Of a stretch of DNA of 64,000 nucleotides, positions 1-8,607 are shown piece by piece. Positions within the stretch are counted from its first letter, which is position 1, and each line of letters starts with the position of its first letter. A program made the translations under genes and the position numbers. The notes beneath the pieces were generated by a model. That model had not been told where the DNA came from. It did not search any database and saw only the letters and a list, made by a program, of their open reading frames with translations. Source of the DNA: Segetibacter koreensis DSM 18137 (lineage in GTDB: Bacteria > Bacteroidota > Bacteroidia > Chitinophagales > Chitinophagaceae); NCBI RefSeq assembly GCF_000374045.1, contig NZ_KB893381.1, positions 96,144-160,143 of the forward strand, read 5' to 3'.

Positions 1-399
1 TTTTCCTCTGTAGCCATCATTGCTATTATGTCTCTCAATTGAATTTTGCCTGTTTTTATTGGTTGCCGTAATATTTCCATGGTTATTGGTGACAATAGGC
101 TCAACAGAAGTAGCACCTTCAGGTCTCTTTGCTGTTCCGGCGGAAATGATACGATTATTTATAAGAAAATAATCAACACAAACTAATGGAACTGCCAGCA
201 ACAACAAAAGCAATAAAACGTTTGGATATTTGCCTGATGGCCGAGAAAAATTATCCTGTTCAGCAATATCAACTTCCTTGGTTCCATCTGAATGCAGGGC
301 AGTAAACACTTTATCCCAATCAGCACCGGCGGTACTAAGGGGATAACCATTTGCTGCACGCCTAAATAATTCATCCATATCGTCATTCACATCCTGCAT
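1..399 (-). CDS. Membrane-anchored protein partnered with the ECF sigma factor, C-terminus beyond window
   Basis: The reverse strand is open from an ATG at 399 to the window edge, giving 133 residues without a stop; the 3' end is missing. The N-terminus (MQDVNDDMDELFRRAANGYP) is followed by LSTAGADWDKVF, a pattern seen ahead of sigma-linked outer-membrane barrel or anti-sigma-like proteins of Chitinophagaceae. One hydrophobic segment (about residues 61-78, PNVLLLLLLAVPLVCVDYF) would anchor it in the inner membrane, followed by an Asn/Thr-rich stretch. Its ATG lies inside the end of the sigma-factor gene (13-base overlap), so the two are probably translationally coupled. Seen: coupling and membrane segment. 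Inferred: anti-sigma or envelope-sensing role. Confidence 0.72.
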   Translation of the reverse strand, partial: MQDVNDDMDELFRRAANGYPLSTAGADWDKVFTALHSDGTKEVDIAEQDNFSRPSGKYPNVLLLLLLLAVPLVCVDYFLINNRIISAGTAKRPEGATSVEPIVTNNHGNITATNKNRQNSIERHNSNDGYRGK

Positions 400-950
400 A
401 TCTTAATTTCGTTTTCATTTCTTTTGATTGCCTTTTGCAATATCTCTCTTGCCTTAAATAAATTAGATTTTGAGGTTCCTATAGCAATTTTTAGTTGACT
501 TGCAATCTCCTGGTGCGTAAATCCATCTATCACATACATATTAAATACTGCCCTGTAAACCGGTGGAAGCTTTTTTATTTCGAGTATAAGTTCTTTGTAC
601 AGCAACGATTGATCAGAAGCCTGGCCTTTATCTTCTACCCAAACATTTTCATTTATAATTCCAATTTCGGGTAAAAAATTATCTTTTCTTAGTCGGTCGA
701 TTGCAGTATTTATCATAATCGTGCGTATCCAACCTAAAAACATTGGTTCTATATTTTCCGGCTGGTTGCAATAAAAGGAATTAAGCTTTCCGAATATTTT
801 TACAAATGCATCATTTACAACATCTACCGCCTTATCATAATGATACAGGTATCTGAAGACAATTTTCAAACAATACCCATAATACTGCTCGTAGAGTTTC
901 TTTTGATCTCTCGGGTTGTTTTGCACACAACCTTGTATAGTATAAAGCAA
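387..950 (-). CDS. ECF-type RNA polymerase sigma factor
   Basis: 187-residue sigma-70 family protein of extracytoplasmic-function size. Region 2 is visible around YDKAVDVVNDAFVKIF and GWIRTIMINTAIDRLR, region 4 around LPPVYRAVFNMYVIDGF and the helix-turn-helix HQEIASQLKIAIGTSKSNL. It would direct RNA polymerase to a small regulon, typically envelope or nutrient functions. The start is unusual: no ATG occurs in frame between the upstream stop at about 1011 and the conserved region, so the TTG at 950 (or another rare codon slightly upstream) must be used. It overlaps the following membrane-protein gene by 13 bases, as in sigma/regulator pairs. Confidence 0.9.
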   Translation of the reverse strand: MLYTIQGCVQNNPRDQKKLYEQYYGYCLKIVFRYLYHYDKAVDVVNDAFVKIFGKLNSFYCNQPENIEPMFLGWIRTIMINTAIDRLRKDNFLPEIGIINENVWVEDKGQASDQSLLYKELILEIKKLPPVYRAVFNMYVIDGFTHQEIASQLKIAIGTSKSNLFKAREILQKAIKRNENEIKICRM

Positions 951-1290
951 GCTATCCAGAGTAAGAATAGGTTTTATATGTGAATACGAGGTTTCACAAA
1001 AAGGGTTGCTTCAATATGTAAGATAACGAATATTATTTTCACATGCTTCTCATGTCAGGTAGTAATAAAACCAAAAATAGCGGCTTAATGAATGGAAGAA
1101 GACGCAAAAATATAAAGTGGATGTGCAGGCAATTTTTACTAACGCAATTAATTATATTCCCATAAGCATAACGTTATGTGGTGCAATTCATTAGGTAATA
1201 AATTTTAAGGGAGGGTGTTTATCCTTATATAAAGGGACGAAACTATTAGCCAAATGATAAAATCGATAAATTAAGGAATTTTGAAAAAGT
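951..1290. other. 340-base intergenic region
   Basis: AT-rich and without a convincing ORF, RNA fold or repeat. It should contain the promoter of the leftward sigma-factor gene. I see no clear TAnnTTTG box there, which would fit control by an alternative sigma factor, but this is not demonstrated. Confidence 0.5.
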
Positions 1291-1668
1291 TTAAAAGGCT
1301 TTATTGTATGCTAATTCTTTATTAGTGATTACCCAATATGCATGTTGCAGTTCATGCAACGCCGTAAGTTGAAGTGCCACGTCGCTCCTATTAACCCTCA
1401 TATGAGTTACGCCCTGGTAATCATATTCCAGTTCTATTTGGTCCTCCGGATGCTCAAAAACATATTGGTCGGTTTTTATAAACGAGCAACGGCTAATCAT
1501 TTCGGGCGTTAAGGGAACGGGAAATAGTTCAGAGGCATCTGTTGTAACGATTTTACCTAATTGAACTGATATTTTACCATTAGTATTGTCAAGTACTGTC
1601 ACAGGCTCATCCTTAGTATCTGCAAAAAATACTTTACTGCCTTTTCTTATTGTTTCTGGTTTTACCAT
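1291..1668 (-). CDS. Conserved hypothetical protein, SH3-like N-terminus
   Basis: 125 residues, no signal peptide or membrane segment. The first about 50 residues (RKGSKVFFADTKDEPVTVLD) look like a small beta-barrel. Then comes LTPEMISRCSF and a C-terminal helix ALQLTALHELQHAYWVI ending TNKEL. The same layout (barrel, L-x-E-x-h-x-x-x-G/S-F, then LH-x-h/F-Q-x-x-Y) recurs in the protein at 35782-36183, so the two are probably paralogues. Similar small proteins are common in Bacteroidota chromosomes and phages; no function is known to me. It is monocistronic, with empty DNA on both sides. HELQH resembles an HExxH zinc motif but sits in the family's ordinary amphipathic helix, so I do not call it a protease. 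Confidence 0.7.
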   Translation of the reverse strand: MVKPETIRKGSKVFFADTKDEPVTVLDNTNGKISVQLGKIVTTDASELFPVPLTPEMISRCSFIKTDQYVFEHPEDQIELEYDYQGVTHMRVNRSDVALQLTALHELQHAYWVITNKELAYNKAF

Positions 1669-1930
1669 AGAAAATGTTTAATAGTGTAATATAAAAATTT
1701 TGTTCTAAAACTTCATTACTTTTTATCAAAAAAATATGCTTCAAAAAATACAAGGATGAAAATAAATTGATCTTTTTTATAAGACTGTCATCTTTTTATC
1801 TTCTTGCAACGTCTTATTCTATATGTGACTGAGGTTATTATCACATTTCCATCGATAAGTAAGGCATAGTATTGACTTTGATAATAACAACATATACCAA
1901 AATTAATAAATAATTTAAAGATTTAAAGTA

Positions 1931-2080
1931 ATGAATACCAAAAAAACTAAAACGACAGAAACTTTTATTCTACCAGAGCAATTTGAAGAATTTACAAAAA
2001 GGGGATTTGTAGTATTTATGGAACGACCTACTGCTTTTGGAACTTACAAGGCAATTAAAATAGAACTGGTGACAAAATAA
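1931..2080 (+). CDS. Small hypothetical protein, 49 residues
   Basis: ATG at 1931 to TAA at 2080. The protein begins MNTKKTKTTETFILPEQFEE and ends GTYKAIKIELVTK; it is charged, soluble and has no signal peptide. Support is only moderate: the ORF has sensible coding composition, occupies an otherwise empty stretch, and is preceded by an AT-rich region with no competing ORF. I do not recognise a family. It could be a standalone small gene or chance coding potential. Confidence 0.45.
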   Translation: MNTKKTKTTETFILPEQFEEFTKRGFVVFMERPTAFGTYKAIKIELVTK

Positions 2081-2171
2081 TGAATGTAAAAGGTTTTAGT
2101 AGTAATTTCTCACTACGCAACTTTTAGAAAAGTTGCAAAAAACATAGAAATAAAGCTTTATAAAAGTTAAA

Positions 2172-2200
2172 TAAAAAAGCAGGTCTGTAAACCTGCTCAT
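2172..2200 (-). terminator. Intrinsic terminator after nuoA
   Basis: Perfect 7-bp stem, AGCAGGT (2178-2184) with ACCTGCT (2191-2197), 6-base loop. On the minus strand the stem is followed by six or more T residues. It lies 22 bases past the nuoA stop, so the nuoA transcript ends here. Confidence 0.85.
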
Positions 2201-2221
2201 AAAAATATTGTTTACTTAAAC

Positions 2222-2617
2222 TTAGTCTTCCCACTGCAAGCCACCTTTTTTAATAATATAGAAAAAACCCGCAAGAAAAAAGGCAACAAACATAGCTACA
2301 CTTCCAAAGCCTGACCAGCCTAACTCGCGAAAATTTACCGCGTACGGATAAAAAAAGATTACCTCAACATCAAATAAAACAAACAGAATGGCAACTAAAA
2401 AATATTTTATTGCCATTGGCTGGCGTGCATTTCCAACCGATTCTATTCCACTTTCAAAGTTTTGCAATTTATCTTCTGTATTTCTTTTGGGGCCAATAAA
2501 ATGGGTCGCGCCCATCATTACCGCTACAAAACCAATGGCAAACAAAAATTGAATGCCGATAGGAAAATAATTCGCAGATGAATTTGTTTCTGTGATTGCT
2601 GCATCTAAAAAGTACAT
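2222..2617 (-). CDS. nuoA: NADH-quinone oxidoreductase subunit A
   Basis: 131-residue membrane subunit of respiratory complex I (NADH to quinone, proton pumping). Three hydrophobic helices are visible at about residues 19-40 (FPIGIQFLFAIGFVAVMMGA), 68-88 and 97-120. The family hallmarks ENKLQNFESG-like (here EDKLQNFESGIESVGNA) and FLVAILFVLFDVEVIFFYPYA are intact, including the conserved acidic residues of the second helix. Oddly, no nuoB or other nuo gene follows. A terminator lies directly downstream and unrelated genes surround it, so it is transcribed alone. The remaining subunits must be encoded elsewhere. Length and motifs are normal. Confidence 0.95.
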   Translation of the reverse strand: MYFLDAAITETNSSANYFPIGIQFLFAIGFVAVMMGATHFIGPKRNTEDKLQNFESGIESVGNARQPMAIKYFLVAILFVLFDVEVIFFYPYAVNFRELGWSGFGSVAMFVAFFLAGFFYIIKKGGLQWED

Positions 2618-2675
2618 GTTTACAATTTTCTATTTCTCTGTAAAAATAAGGAGTCTGTTTAAATTGTATGCAAAT

Positions 2676-2712
2676 AAAAAACTCCCCGTTTTGCTTAACG
2701 GGGAGTTTTTTT
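2676..2712 (-). terminator. Bidirectional-looking intrinsic terminator after the TPR operon
   Basis: Perfect 10-bp stem, ACTCCCCGTT (2681-2690) with AACGGGGAGT (2697-2706), six-base loop, flanked by A-run and T-run. It sits 20 bases beyond the TPR gene's stop and upstream of nuoA, separating the two units. Confidence 0.9.
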
Positions 2713-2731
2713 TGTATCAGCTAATTATAAG

Positions 2732-4450
2732 TTAGCTTTTTTTCTTTCTCGTTGAGGTTCCTGTTTTTTTAGTTCCTGATCCGTTCGACGAAGATGATGA
2801 ACTTTTTGGATTTAAGGCTTTTTCCAGCACTGGCTTCGCCTGAGAAGCAAAGGTATCAGCAGGATCTATAGCAAGTATCTGGTTAATTGCATCCAAAGAT
2901 CTTTTGTAATCCTTCAGTTTATCTGCAGCAACTGACGCAATATAATAATATTGAGTTTTGATTTTAGAAGCATTCTTAACAGAATCCTGGGTTTTTAAGA
3001 AGGTTATATATTGTTCAACCTGGTCAAAGGCGGTTCCCTTAGAAGAGTCTGGATCTGCAGCTTTAGCGGCGCGTGTTAATAGAACATAGCCATATTCCTG
3101 GTCAGGATACTTTTGGATATAAGCTCTGCTCATGCTATCAGCTAATGCAGTGTCACCAGCAGTAATGGCTGCATCTGCCATATTGTACATATCGAAGTTG
3201 GACGGGCTAGGATTAAGTTTAAAGCTTTTTTGTAACCACTCAAGTCTTTCTTTAGGTTTGTCTGCTTTTTTATATAAAAATGCAATAGTGTCCATATATT
3301 TAACCCTGTTAGCCCTTGCAGTATCCAAGTCAAGCGCTTTTTGCAAATAGTTTATTGCTGAATCTTCGCCGCCCTGGAATTTCTTCAACACAGAAGCAGC
3401 AAAAAGATAATCTGCGCCTATGTTTTTTGTTTGTAACTCAGACATTTTATCGGGAGTTAAACCAGAAAGGTATGATTGAATGTTTGACCTTGCTTGTGCA
3501 GAATCTCCCAACCTGTCATAGTTATAGGCAAACAAAACTTTTAGTCTCGGATAGTTCGCACATGCTCCGGTACTCATTGCTTTAGCCTTATCCAAAGATT
3601 CCTGGTATTTTCCTGAGCGGAAAAGGTAGTCTGCTAATAAATAATCAGCACCACAATCCTTATCAGAGTTTGCTATATATTTCTCAAGATATTCTCTGGC
3701 TTTATTAACATCCCTGTTTGCGTAATAGTCGTACAGATCAAGATAAACAGGAGTGAAAGCCGGGTCGGCAGCAATTGCTTCGTTGTAATACTGCAAGAAT
3801 TTTTCGCTGTTGCCCTGGCTTTGGAAAATCTTTCCTAACCTAAATTTTGCCCGGGCATTTTTAGGATCGACTTTGATAGCGTTATTAAACGCCTCATAAG
3901 CGTTACCACCCTGATCAGGACCTAATTTTAAATAATTGATACCAAGGTTTACAAAAACATCTGAATTATTAGGATCCAGAGTTATTGCTCTTTTTAAAAG
4001 TTGAACCGCGTAAGCAGGATCACCGGTATTAGCAGGACCGTCTGCATTGGCGCGACCAATAGCGTTTAGAATATTTACATCTTCTTTTTTCTTTTTTGTA
4101 CTGGCTGTTACAGCTGCTTCAAAACGTTGGCGTGCCGCATCTTTTTTTCCTTCCAGTAACTCTACATGGCCCATTCCTACCCATATTAACGGATCGTTTA
4201 CTCCACTGTTTAAAGCATTTTGATAAACCTGTCTGGCTCCACCAATACTATCCATGGCTAAATAAGTCTGACCAAGCCAATAAATTGCCTGCGCATCTTT
4301 TGCATTACCTGCAACAATTTTATCCAGCGCTTGCTTAGCAGAGGTAACGCGTCCGTAATACAGACTTCTTTTTGCGTCATCAACAGATTGTGCTATAAGT
4401 AATTTACCTGACAGCAAAACCGCTAATAACAATGTCGTAACTTTCTTCAT
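2732..4450 (-). CDS. Secreted tetratricopeptide-repeat protein
   Basis: 572 residues. A Sec signal peptide (MKKVTTLLLAVLLSGKLLIA, cleaved near AQS) directs it to the periplasm. Most of the rest is built from about 34-residue helical repeats, for example AKDAQAIYWLGQTYLAMDSI, PNNSDVFVNLGINYLKLG and PKNARAKFRLGKIFQSQGN, so it is a TPR scaffold. The C-terminus is a Ser/Lys-rich tail (KSSSSSSNGSG then TRKKKS). It is last in an operon with a phosphate-binding-like lipoprotein and a two-helix membrane protein and ends at a strong terminator. Inferred role: periplasmic protein-protein scaffold; the partner is unknown. Confidence 0.88.
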   Translation of the reverse strand: MKKVTTLLLAVLLSGKLLIAQSVDDAKRSLYYGRVTSAKQALDKIVAGNAKDAQAIYWLGQTYLAMDSIGGARQVYQNALNSGVNDPLIWVGMGHVELLEGKKDAARQRFEAAVTASTKKKKEDVNILNAIGRANADGPANTGDPAYAVQLLKRAITLDPNNSDVFVNLGINYLKLGPDQGGNAYEAFNNAIKVDPKNARAKFRLGKIFQSQGNSEKFLQYYNEAIAADPAFTPVYLDLYDYYANRDVNKAREYLEKYIANSDKDCGADYLLADYLFRSGKYQESLDKAKAMSTGACANYPRLKVLFAYNYDRLGDSAQARSNIQSYLSGLTPDKMSELQTKNIGADYLFAASVLKKFQGGEDSAINYLQKALDLDTARANRVKYMDTIAFLYKKADKPKERLEWLQKSFKLNPSPSNFDMYNMADAAITAGDTALADSMSRAYIQKYPDQEYGYVLLTRAAKAADPDSSKGTAFDQVEQYITFLKTQDSVKNASKIKTQYYYIASVAADKLKDYKRSLDAINQILAIDPADTFASQAKPVLEKALNPKSSSSSSNGSGTKKTGTSTRKKKS

Positions 4451-4487
4451 GTCTCTTTGTTTTTTTTGTTTTGTTTAATTATTCACT

Positions 4488-5402
4488 TTACTGCATGTTA
4501 GTTTTTCTGCGATTAAAATTCATTTTAACCGGTACTAATAAAGCCCTTTTAAATATTAATTGTCCCCGTTCTGTACTTAAAAAACCTACAAATCTTGATC
4601 CTAATCCGGCATAATTCTCTTTGAGCACATAATACAATCCACGTACCAAAGGATATTGGTTAAATGTTATAGTTTGTTGTGATGGTTTTGCAAATTCTCC
4701 CTTATCACAGTTCTTATTACACTCAATCAGTGCAGTCCTTACTTTGGCAACAGCTTGCTCTTGTTGTGTGCTTTGTGGATTGGTTATCCAACTTATGCCT
4801 ATAAAGCCTACTGCGTTATCAGTGTTTGCAATATAGTTGATAAGATCTTCACTATTCTTAGCGCCAGTAATATTTTTTCCAAAAGCTGCCCCTTTCAAAA
4901 CCGAATCTCTCAAATACCTTACAGTACTTGTTGCCCTGTTACCATCTATTGCAACGTTCCATTTTTTATTTCCATTACCTGTTAACAATTGTTTTAGATC
5001 GTTGACAGTAAAGACGGAATCTGGGTTTTTTGCATTTACAATAACCGCTACCGCATCTTTAGCCAGTTGAGCAAATTCAGGTTTATATTCTATTTTTTGA
5101 TCAAAAAACTGGGTCTCATCACGCGAAAGCTCTCTTGAAATAATTACAATTTTAGTACTGTCTTTTTGCAAATCCCTGATACATTCTGATTCGGGTTTAT
5201 ATTCTGCTACTACTTTTACATCAGGATATGAAGATTCAAAAACTTTTACCTGTTCGGTTATCACGGGTTCAAAGCTTTCATCAACACTTATATAAAGTGT
5301 TTTGATTGTTTGAGAATTTGTTTCTACTTTTTTTGCAGGTTCATTTTTACAAGCAGCAAACAACAGTATCGCCGCTAAAAAAACCTTCCAATTTTTTATC
5401 AT
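4488..5402 (-). CDS. PstS-like periplasmic substrate-binding lipoprotein
   Basis: 304 residues. It starts with a lipoprotein signal (AAILLFAAC, lipid-modified Cys18). The body has the type II periplasmic binding fold of the phosphate-binding family: LYISVDESFEPVITEQVKVF, KDAVAVIVNAKNPDSVFTV, a segment like the anion loop (NRATSTVRYLRDSV) and YPLVRGLYYVLKENY. In PstS the ligand is phosphate. Here no pst permease or ATPase genes are adjacent, so transport is not shown; it may be a sensor or scaffold. It follows the 80-residue membrane protein after only two bases and precedes the TPR gene by 37, so the three are almost certainly cotranscribed. Confidence 0.82.
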   Translation of the reverse strand: MIKNWKVFLAAILLFAACKNEPAKKVETNSQTIKTLYISVDESFEPVITEQVKVFESSYPDVKVVAEYKPESECIRDLQKDSTKIVIISRELSRDETQFFDQKIEYKPEFAQLAKDAVAVIVNAKNPDSVFTVNDLKQLLTGNGNKKWNVAIDGNRATSTVRYLRDSVLKGAAFGKNITGAKNSEDLINYIANTDNAVGFIGISWITNPQSTQQEQAVAKVRTALIECNKNCDKGEFAKPSQQTITFNQYPLVRGLYYVLKENYAGLGSRFVGFLSTERGQLIFKRALLVPVKMNFNRRKTNMQ

Positions 5403-5404
5403 AA

Positions 5405-5647
5405 CTAAAAATAGTCTTTCTTAAATCCTCTGTAAATTCTCCAAAAACCATAGACAGCACACAGACCTCCAAAAATATATCTGAAAGTTATATCGAAATT
5501 TTCCATCTCGAAGCCGAACCTCTCAGCAAAAAACAAAAAAGCCGCAGCCGCAAGATATAATATACCCATTGTATAATCCATCAGCGAACGCATGACGGAG
5601 TAGCTTTTTGTTCTTTTCTCTCTTAAATCCTTAAACTCTTTATCCAT
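5405..5647 (-). CDS. Small two-helix membrane protein
   Basis: 80 residues: a charged N-terminus (MDKEFKDLREKRTKSYSV), a hydrophobic helix at about 29-45 (GILYLAAAAFLFFAERF), a short loop, a second helix at about 54-71 (FRYIFGGLCAVYGFWRIYRG) and a basic end. First gene of the operon, with its stop two bases before the start of the binding-protein gene. I do not recognise a named family. Tight coupling suggests it works with the binding protein and TPR protein at the inner membrane. Confidence 0.78.
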   Translation of the reverse strand: MDKEFKDLREKRTKSYSVMRSLMDYTMGILYLAAAAFLFFAERFGFEMENFDITFRYIFGGLCAVYGFWRIYRGFKKDYF

Positions 5648-6131
5648 TTAAATAGCTTTAAAGATTTGCAATATAAATATTTCAAAGAACAATTTAATGA
5701 GCTGTTATATGACAAATCATCTAATTGTACTCAATTCTCCAATCAGGCAGTTATCTCAAATAAAGCCTTTTTTAAATCCGACTCTGATCATTTGTAAAAC
5801 GCTGTCTTCGCATTCAATTTTCGCGCCACCTTTAACAGTTTTTATATTTTTTTCTTTTTATCAGTAGTCCTTTATTTCTGTCGCAGCAACAAGAAACAGT
5901 AAAAACCTATTCACTATGCTATAAAAAAACCTTGCCTTATCGTATCGATTAGATGCAAACATTTGATTAAATCCACACTTTTTTCAAAAAGTTATAAAAC
6001 AAAAAATAAGATTGGTAATAACAGATTGTAATTAAACATTATTAAACCTGATCTATAAATTCCCTGATAAGCTGTTTGGTTTTGATCCGGGTTGCTCCTG
6101 ATCTTATTGTCTTAATAGATTATTGACCCAC
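5648..6131. other. About 480-base divergent intergenic region
   Basis: It separates the leftward three-gene operon from the rightward phosphatase gene, so both promoters should lie here. Sequence is AT-rich, with no ORF, tRNA-like fold or strong hairpin. Only the right edge holds a recognisable -7 box (6132-6139). Confidence 0.5.
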
Positions 6132-6139
6132 TATCTTTG
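6132..6139 (+). promoter_or_regulatory. -7 promoter box TATCTTTG, near-leaderless start
   Basis: Exact match to the Bacteroidota primary-sigma -7 consensus TAnnTTTG, ending four bases before the phosphatase ATG at 6144. A TTG lies about 22 bases upstream, slightly further than the usual 19-21. The transcript would start at or within a few bases of the ATG. Confidence 0.6.
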
Positions 6140-6143
6140 CACG

Positions 6144-6629
6144 ATGAAAATTTTAATGGTATGCCTTGGAAATGTATGCAGAAGTCCACTCGCCGAAGGT
6201 ATATTGAAAGACAAAGTGAAAAAAGCTGGTCTTAAATGGTACATAGACAGTGCAGGAACGAATGGTTATCAACCGGGATGTCCTCCTCACCAGTCTTCTC
6301 AAAATATAGCAAAGAATTACGGGATTGATATTGGCAAACACCAATGCCGTCATTTTACCAAAGAAGATATCGATGAATTTGACAAAATTTACGTGATGGA
6401 TGACGAAAATTATAACGATGTACGAAAAATATGCAGTCATACATGGAGTGAAGAAAAAGTAGAGTTTCTTTTAAATGAAGTTTATCCGGGCGAAAACCGA
6501 ATTGTTCCAGACCCTTGGTTTGGAGGGGAAGATGATTTTACTGAAGTTTATGAATTAATTGATAAAGCTTGTGAAGTGATTGTAAAAAAATATGCACTGG
6601 CTGACGCAGCAAAAACAGAAGCTTTGTAG
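6144..6629 (+). CDS. Low-molecular-weight protein-tyrosine phosphatase
   Basis: 161 residues from the ATG at 6144; a longer reading from a TTG at 6123 would add seven residues not in the family and would overlap the promoter box, so it is rejected. The catalytic loop CLGNVCRS (Cys7, Arg13) is the family's C-x5-R-S signature, and VPDPW near residue 130 carries the general-acid Asp. It removes phosphate from protein tyrosines in the cytoplasm; a role in capsule or exopolysaccharide control is possible but no such genes are adjacent. Length is normal. Confidence 0.93.
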   Translation: MKILMVCLGNVCRSPLAEGILKDKVKKAGLKWYIDSAGTNGYQPGCPPHQSSQNIAKNYGIDIGKHQCRHFTKEDIDEFDKIYVMDDENYNDVRKICSHTWSEEKVEFLLNEVYPGENRIVPDPWFGGEDDFTEVYELIDKACEVIVKKYALADAAKTEAL

Positions 6630-6716
6630 CCCATCGCTTATTTATACTGCGATCATTTTCAGAACTTATATTATTTGATTAAAAAATAGAAATAAGCCTT
6701 TCTAGGGCTTTATGGC

Positions 6717-8090
6717 ATGAAACCAACATTACCGCAGGGCACAAGAGATTTTTCCGCCGAAGTCGTTCGTAAACGCAATTACATTTTTTCAACTATCCGC
6801 ACAGTATTTGAATTGTATGGTTTTCAGCCTTTGGAAACACCAGCAATGGAAAACCTCGATACTTTAATGGGAAAATATGGAGAAGAGGGGGATAAACTTA
6901 TTTTTAAAATTTTAAATAATGGGTTAGACAATCCTGCAAAACACGCGCAGGCAAAGGACGACTTCGAAAAAATACTGCAGGGCAAAAACACAAAAGAGCT
7001 TACCGAAAGAGCTTTGAGATATGATCTTACCATTCCATTTGCAAGGTATGTGGCAACTAATTACGGCCAGCTTACTTTACCCTTTAAACGCTACCAAATA
7101 CAACCCGTATGGCGTGCGGATCGTCCGCAGAAAGGAAGATACCGGGAATTTTATCAATGCGATGCAGATATAGTCGGAAGCAATAGCCTTTTGAATGAAG
7201 TTGAATTAACAAACATCTACTATACTGTATTTAAAAGGCTTGGAATAGATGTAGAAATACGAATAAACAGCAGAAAAATTTTAGCAGCCCTGGCAGAATT
7301 ATGCGGAGGAGCTGATAAAATGATGCACATAACTGTTGCCATAGATAAACTGGATAAGATAGGCATGGAGAAAGTAAAAGAAGAACTTTCTCAACGTGGC
7401 CTGAATGCAGCGCAAATAACTACAATTGAAAATTACCTGTTAATTGAAGGAAATAATGAAGAAAAACTGTCGGCTTTAAAAAAACTGTTAGGGCATCTCG
7501 ATACTGGCAAAAAAGGGATCGAAGAAATAGAGTATATATTTAATTATCTTCCGTCTTCTTTTTCAAATGGTTATCTTGATGAATTAACAACTGATTTTAC
7601 CCTTGCCCGTGGTTTAAATTACTATACAGGAATTATTTTCGAAGTAAAAGCCAAAGGTGTAAAAATTGGCAGTATCGGCGGGGGAGGAAGATATGATGAT
7701 CTAACGGGATTGTTTGGGGTACCAAACGTACCGGGAGTAGGTATCAGTTTTGGGGTAGACAGGATATATGATGTAATGGAAGAGCTGAAACGGTTTCCGG
7801 GAGAAGTACAAATAGGAACAAAAGTTTTATTTTTCAACCTGGGAGAAGCAGAGAGTAAAGTTGCATTTTCGCTGATGCAACAATTAAGAGATAAAGGAGT
7901 TGCAGCTGAAATTTTTCATGAAAATTCAAAGTTTGATAAACAATTTAAATACGCAGATAAGAAAGGAATACCGTATGCGGTTATCATAGGAAGCAAAGAA
8001 TTGCAGCAAGAAAATTGTGTTCTTAAAGATCTATCTAAAGGTGAACAATGGATTTTAAACCAACAAGAATTGCTGAAATACAATTTTTAA
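6717..8090 (+). CDS. hisS: Histidine--tRNA ligase
   Basis: 457-residue class II aminoacyl-tRNA synthetase that charges tRNA-His. It opens with LPQGTRDFSAEVVRKRNYIF, as HisS proteins do. Motif 2 is at about residues 122-150 (FKRYQIQPVWRADRPQKGRY then REFYQCD), the histidine-specific motif is ARGLNYYTGIIFE, and motif 3 is GVGISFGVDRI. The C-terminal anticodon-binding domain covers about the last 95 residues (TKVLFFNLGEAESKVAF). It starts 87 bases after the phosphatase gene on the same strand. All catalytic motifs appear intact. Confidence 0.97.
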   Translation: MKPTLPQGTRDFSAEVVRKRNYIFSTIRTVFELYGFQPLETPAMENLDTLMGKYGEEGDKLIFKILNNGLDNPAKHAQAKDDFEKILQGKNTKELTERALRYDLTIPFARYVATNYGQLTLPFKRYQIQPVWRADRPQKGRYREFYQCDADIVGSNSLLNEVELTNIYYTVFKRLGIDVEIRINSRKILAALAELCGGADKMMHITVAIDKLDKIGMEKVKEELSQRGLNAAQITTIENYLLIEGNNEEKLSALKKLLGHLDTGKKGIEEIEYIFNYLPSSFSNGYLDELTTDFTLARGLNYYTGIIFEVKAKGVKIGSIGGGGRYDDLTGLFGVPNVPGVGISFGVDRIYDVMEELKRFPGEVQIGTKVLFFNLGEAESKVAFSLMQQLRDKGVAAEIFHENSKFDKQFKYADKKGIPYAVIIGSKELQQENCVLKDLSKGEQWILNQQELLKYNF

Positions 8091-8204
8091 AAGGTGTTTT
8101 ATAAAAATGAAAACTATTTGTAGTAAGGTTAATATCTTTTAAAACAGTAATTTAGATTTGAGTAAAAATGGTATAATTTTCAAATTTAATAAAAACAACA
8201 CCTT

Positions 8205-8504
8205 ATGAAAACCCTACTGATAATAATTATGGTTGTTTCCTCGCTTACAGCCAGGAGTCAGGCAAGGAATGAAATAAAGGCGCGTCCTCCTAAAATTAAA
8301 AACGGCAATGTTCTTATTGTTCCCGATCAGAAACCAGTAATTGTAGAAAGAAGGGAAGACCAGGATATCGACAAAAGAAAGAGTCCGGTTATTCACAGAA
8401 ATAACCTACCTCCTGGCCAGGCCAAAAAACTGTACGGTAAAAAATCTTCACGTCCGTTTGCGCCCGGCCATCGTAAAAAAGCTGTTCTGGCTGTCAAGCA
8501 TTAG
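8205..8504 (+). CDS. Small secreted basic protein of unknown function
   Basis: 99 residues with a signal peptide (MKTLLIIIMVVSSLTARSQA). The mature part is very basic and ends with NLPPGQAKKLYGKKSSRPFA then PGHRKK, a LPPGQAKK-x-YG pattern I know from small secreted Bacteroidota proteins of unknown function. It sits alone between hisS and yidC in the same direction. The role is unknown; a cell-envelope location is inferred from the signal peptide. Confidence 0.75.
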   Translation: MKTLLIIIMVVSSLTARSQARNEIKARPPKIKNGNVLIVPDQKPVIVERREDQDIDKRKSPVIHRNNLPPGQAKKLYGKKSSRPFAPGHRKKAVLAVKH

Positions 8505-8607
8505 TTGATTATCGTAAAAACTTTAATTTTTTCCCCTTACACCAAAAATAGAAAGTTGGAAAACAAGCCTTAATAAACCGTTGGCTTCTACCTATTCTTC
8601 AAATCCC

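Noticed and set aside
183-386. 67-codon minus-strand ORF next to the sigma factor
   Set aside because: It lies in the wrong frame of the partner gene, which is open from 399 through the window edge and has matching family residues.
1636-1668. HELQH as a zinc protease motif in the 125-residue protein
   Set aside because: The motif lies in a family-conserved amphipathic C-terminal helix without a third ligand, and the paralogue has LHDFQN at this position.
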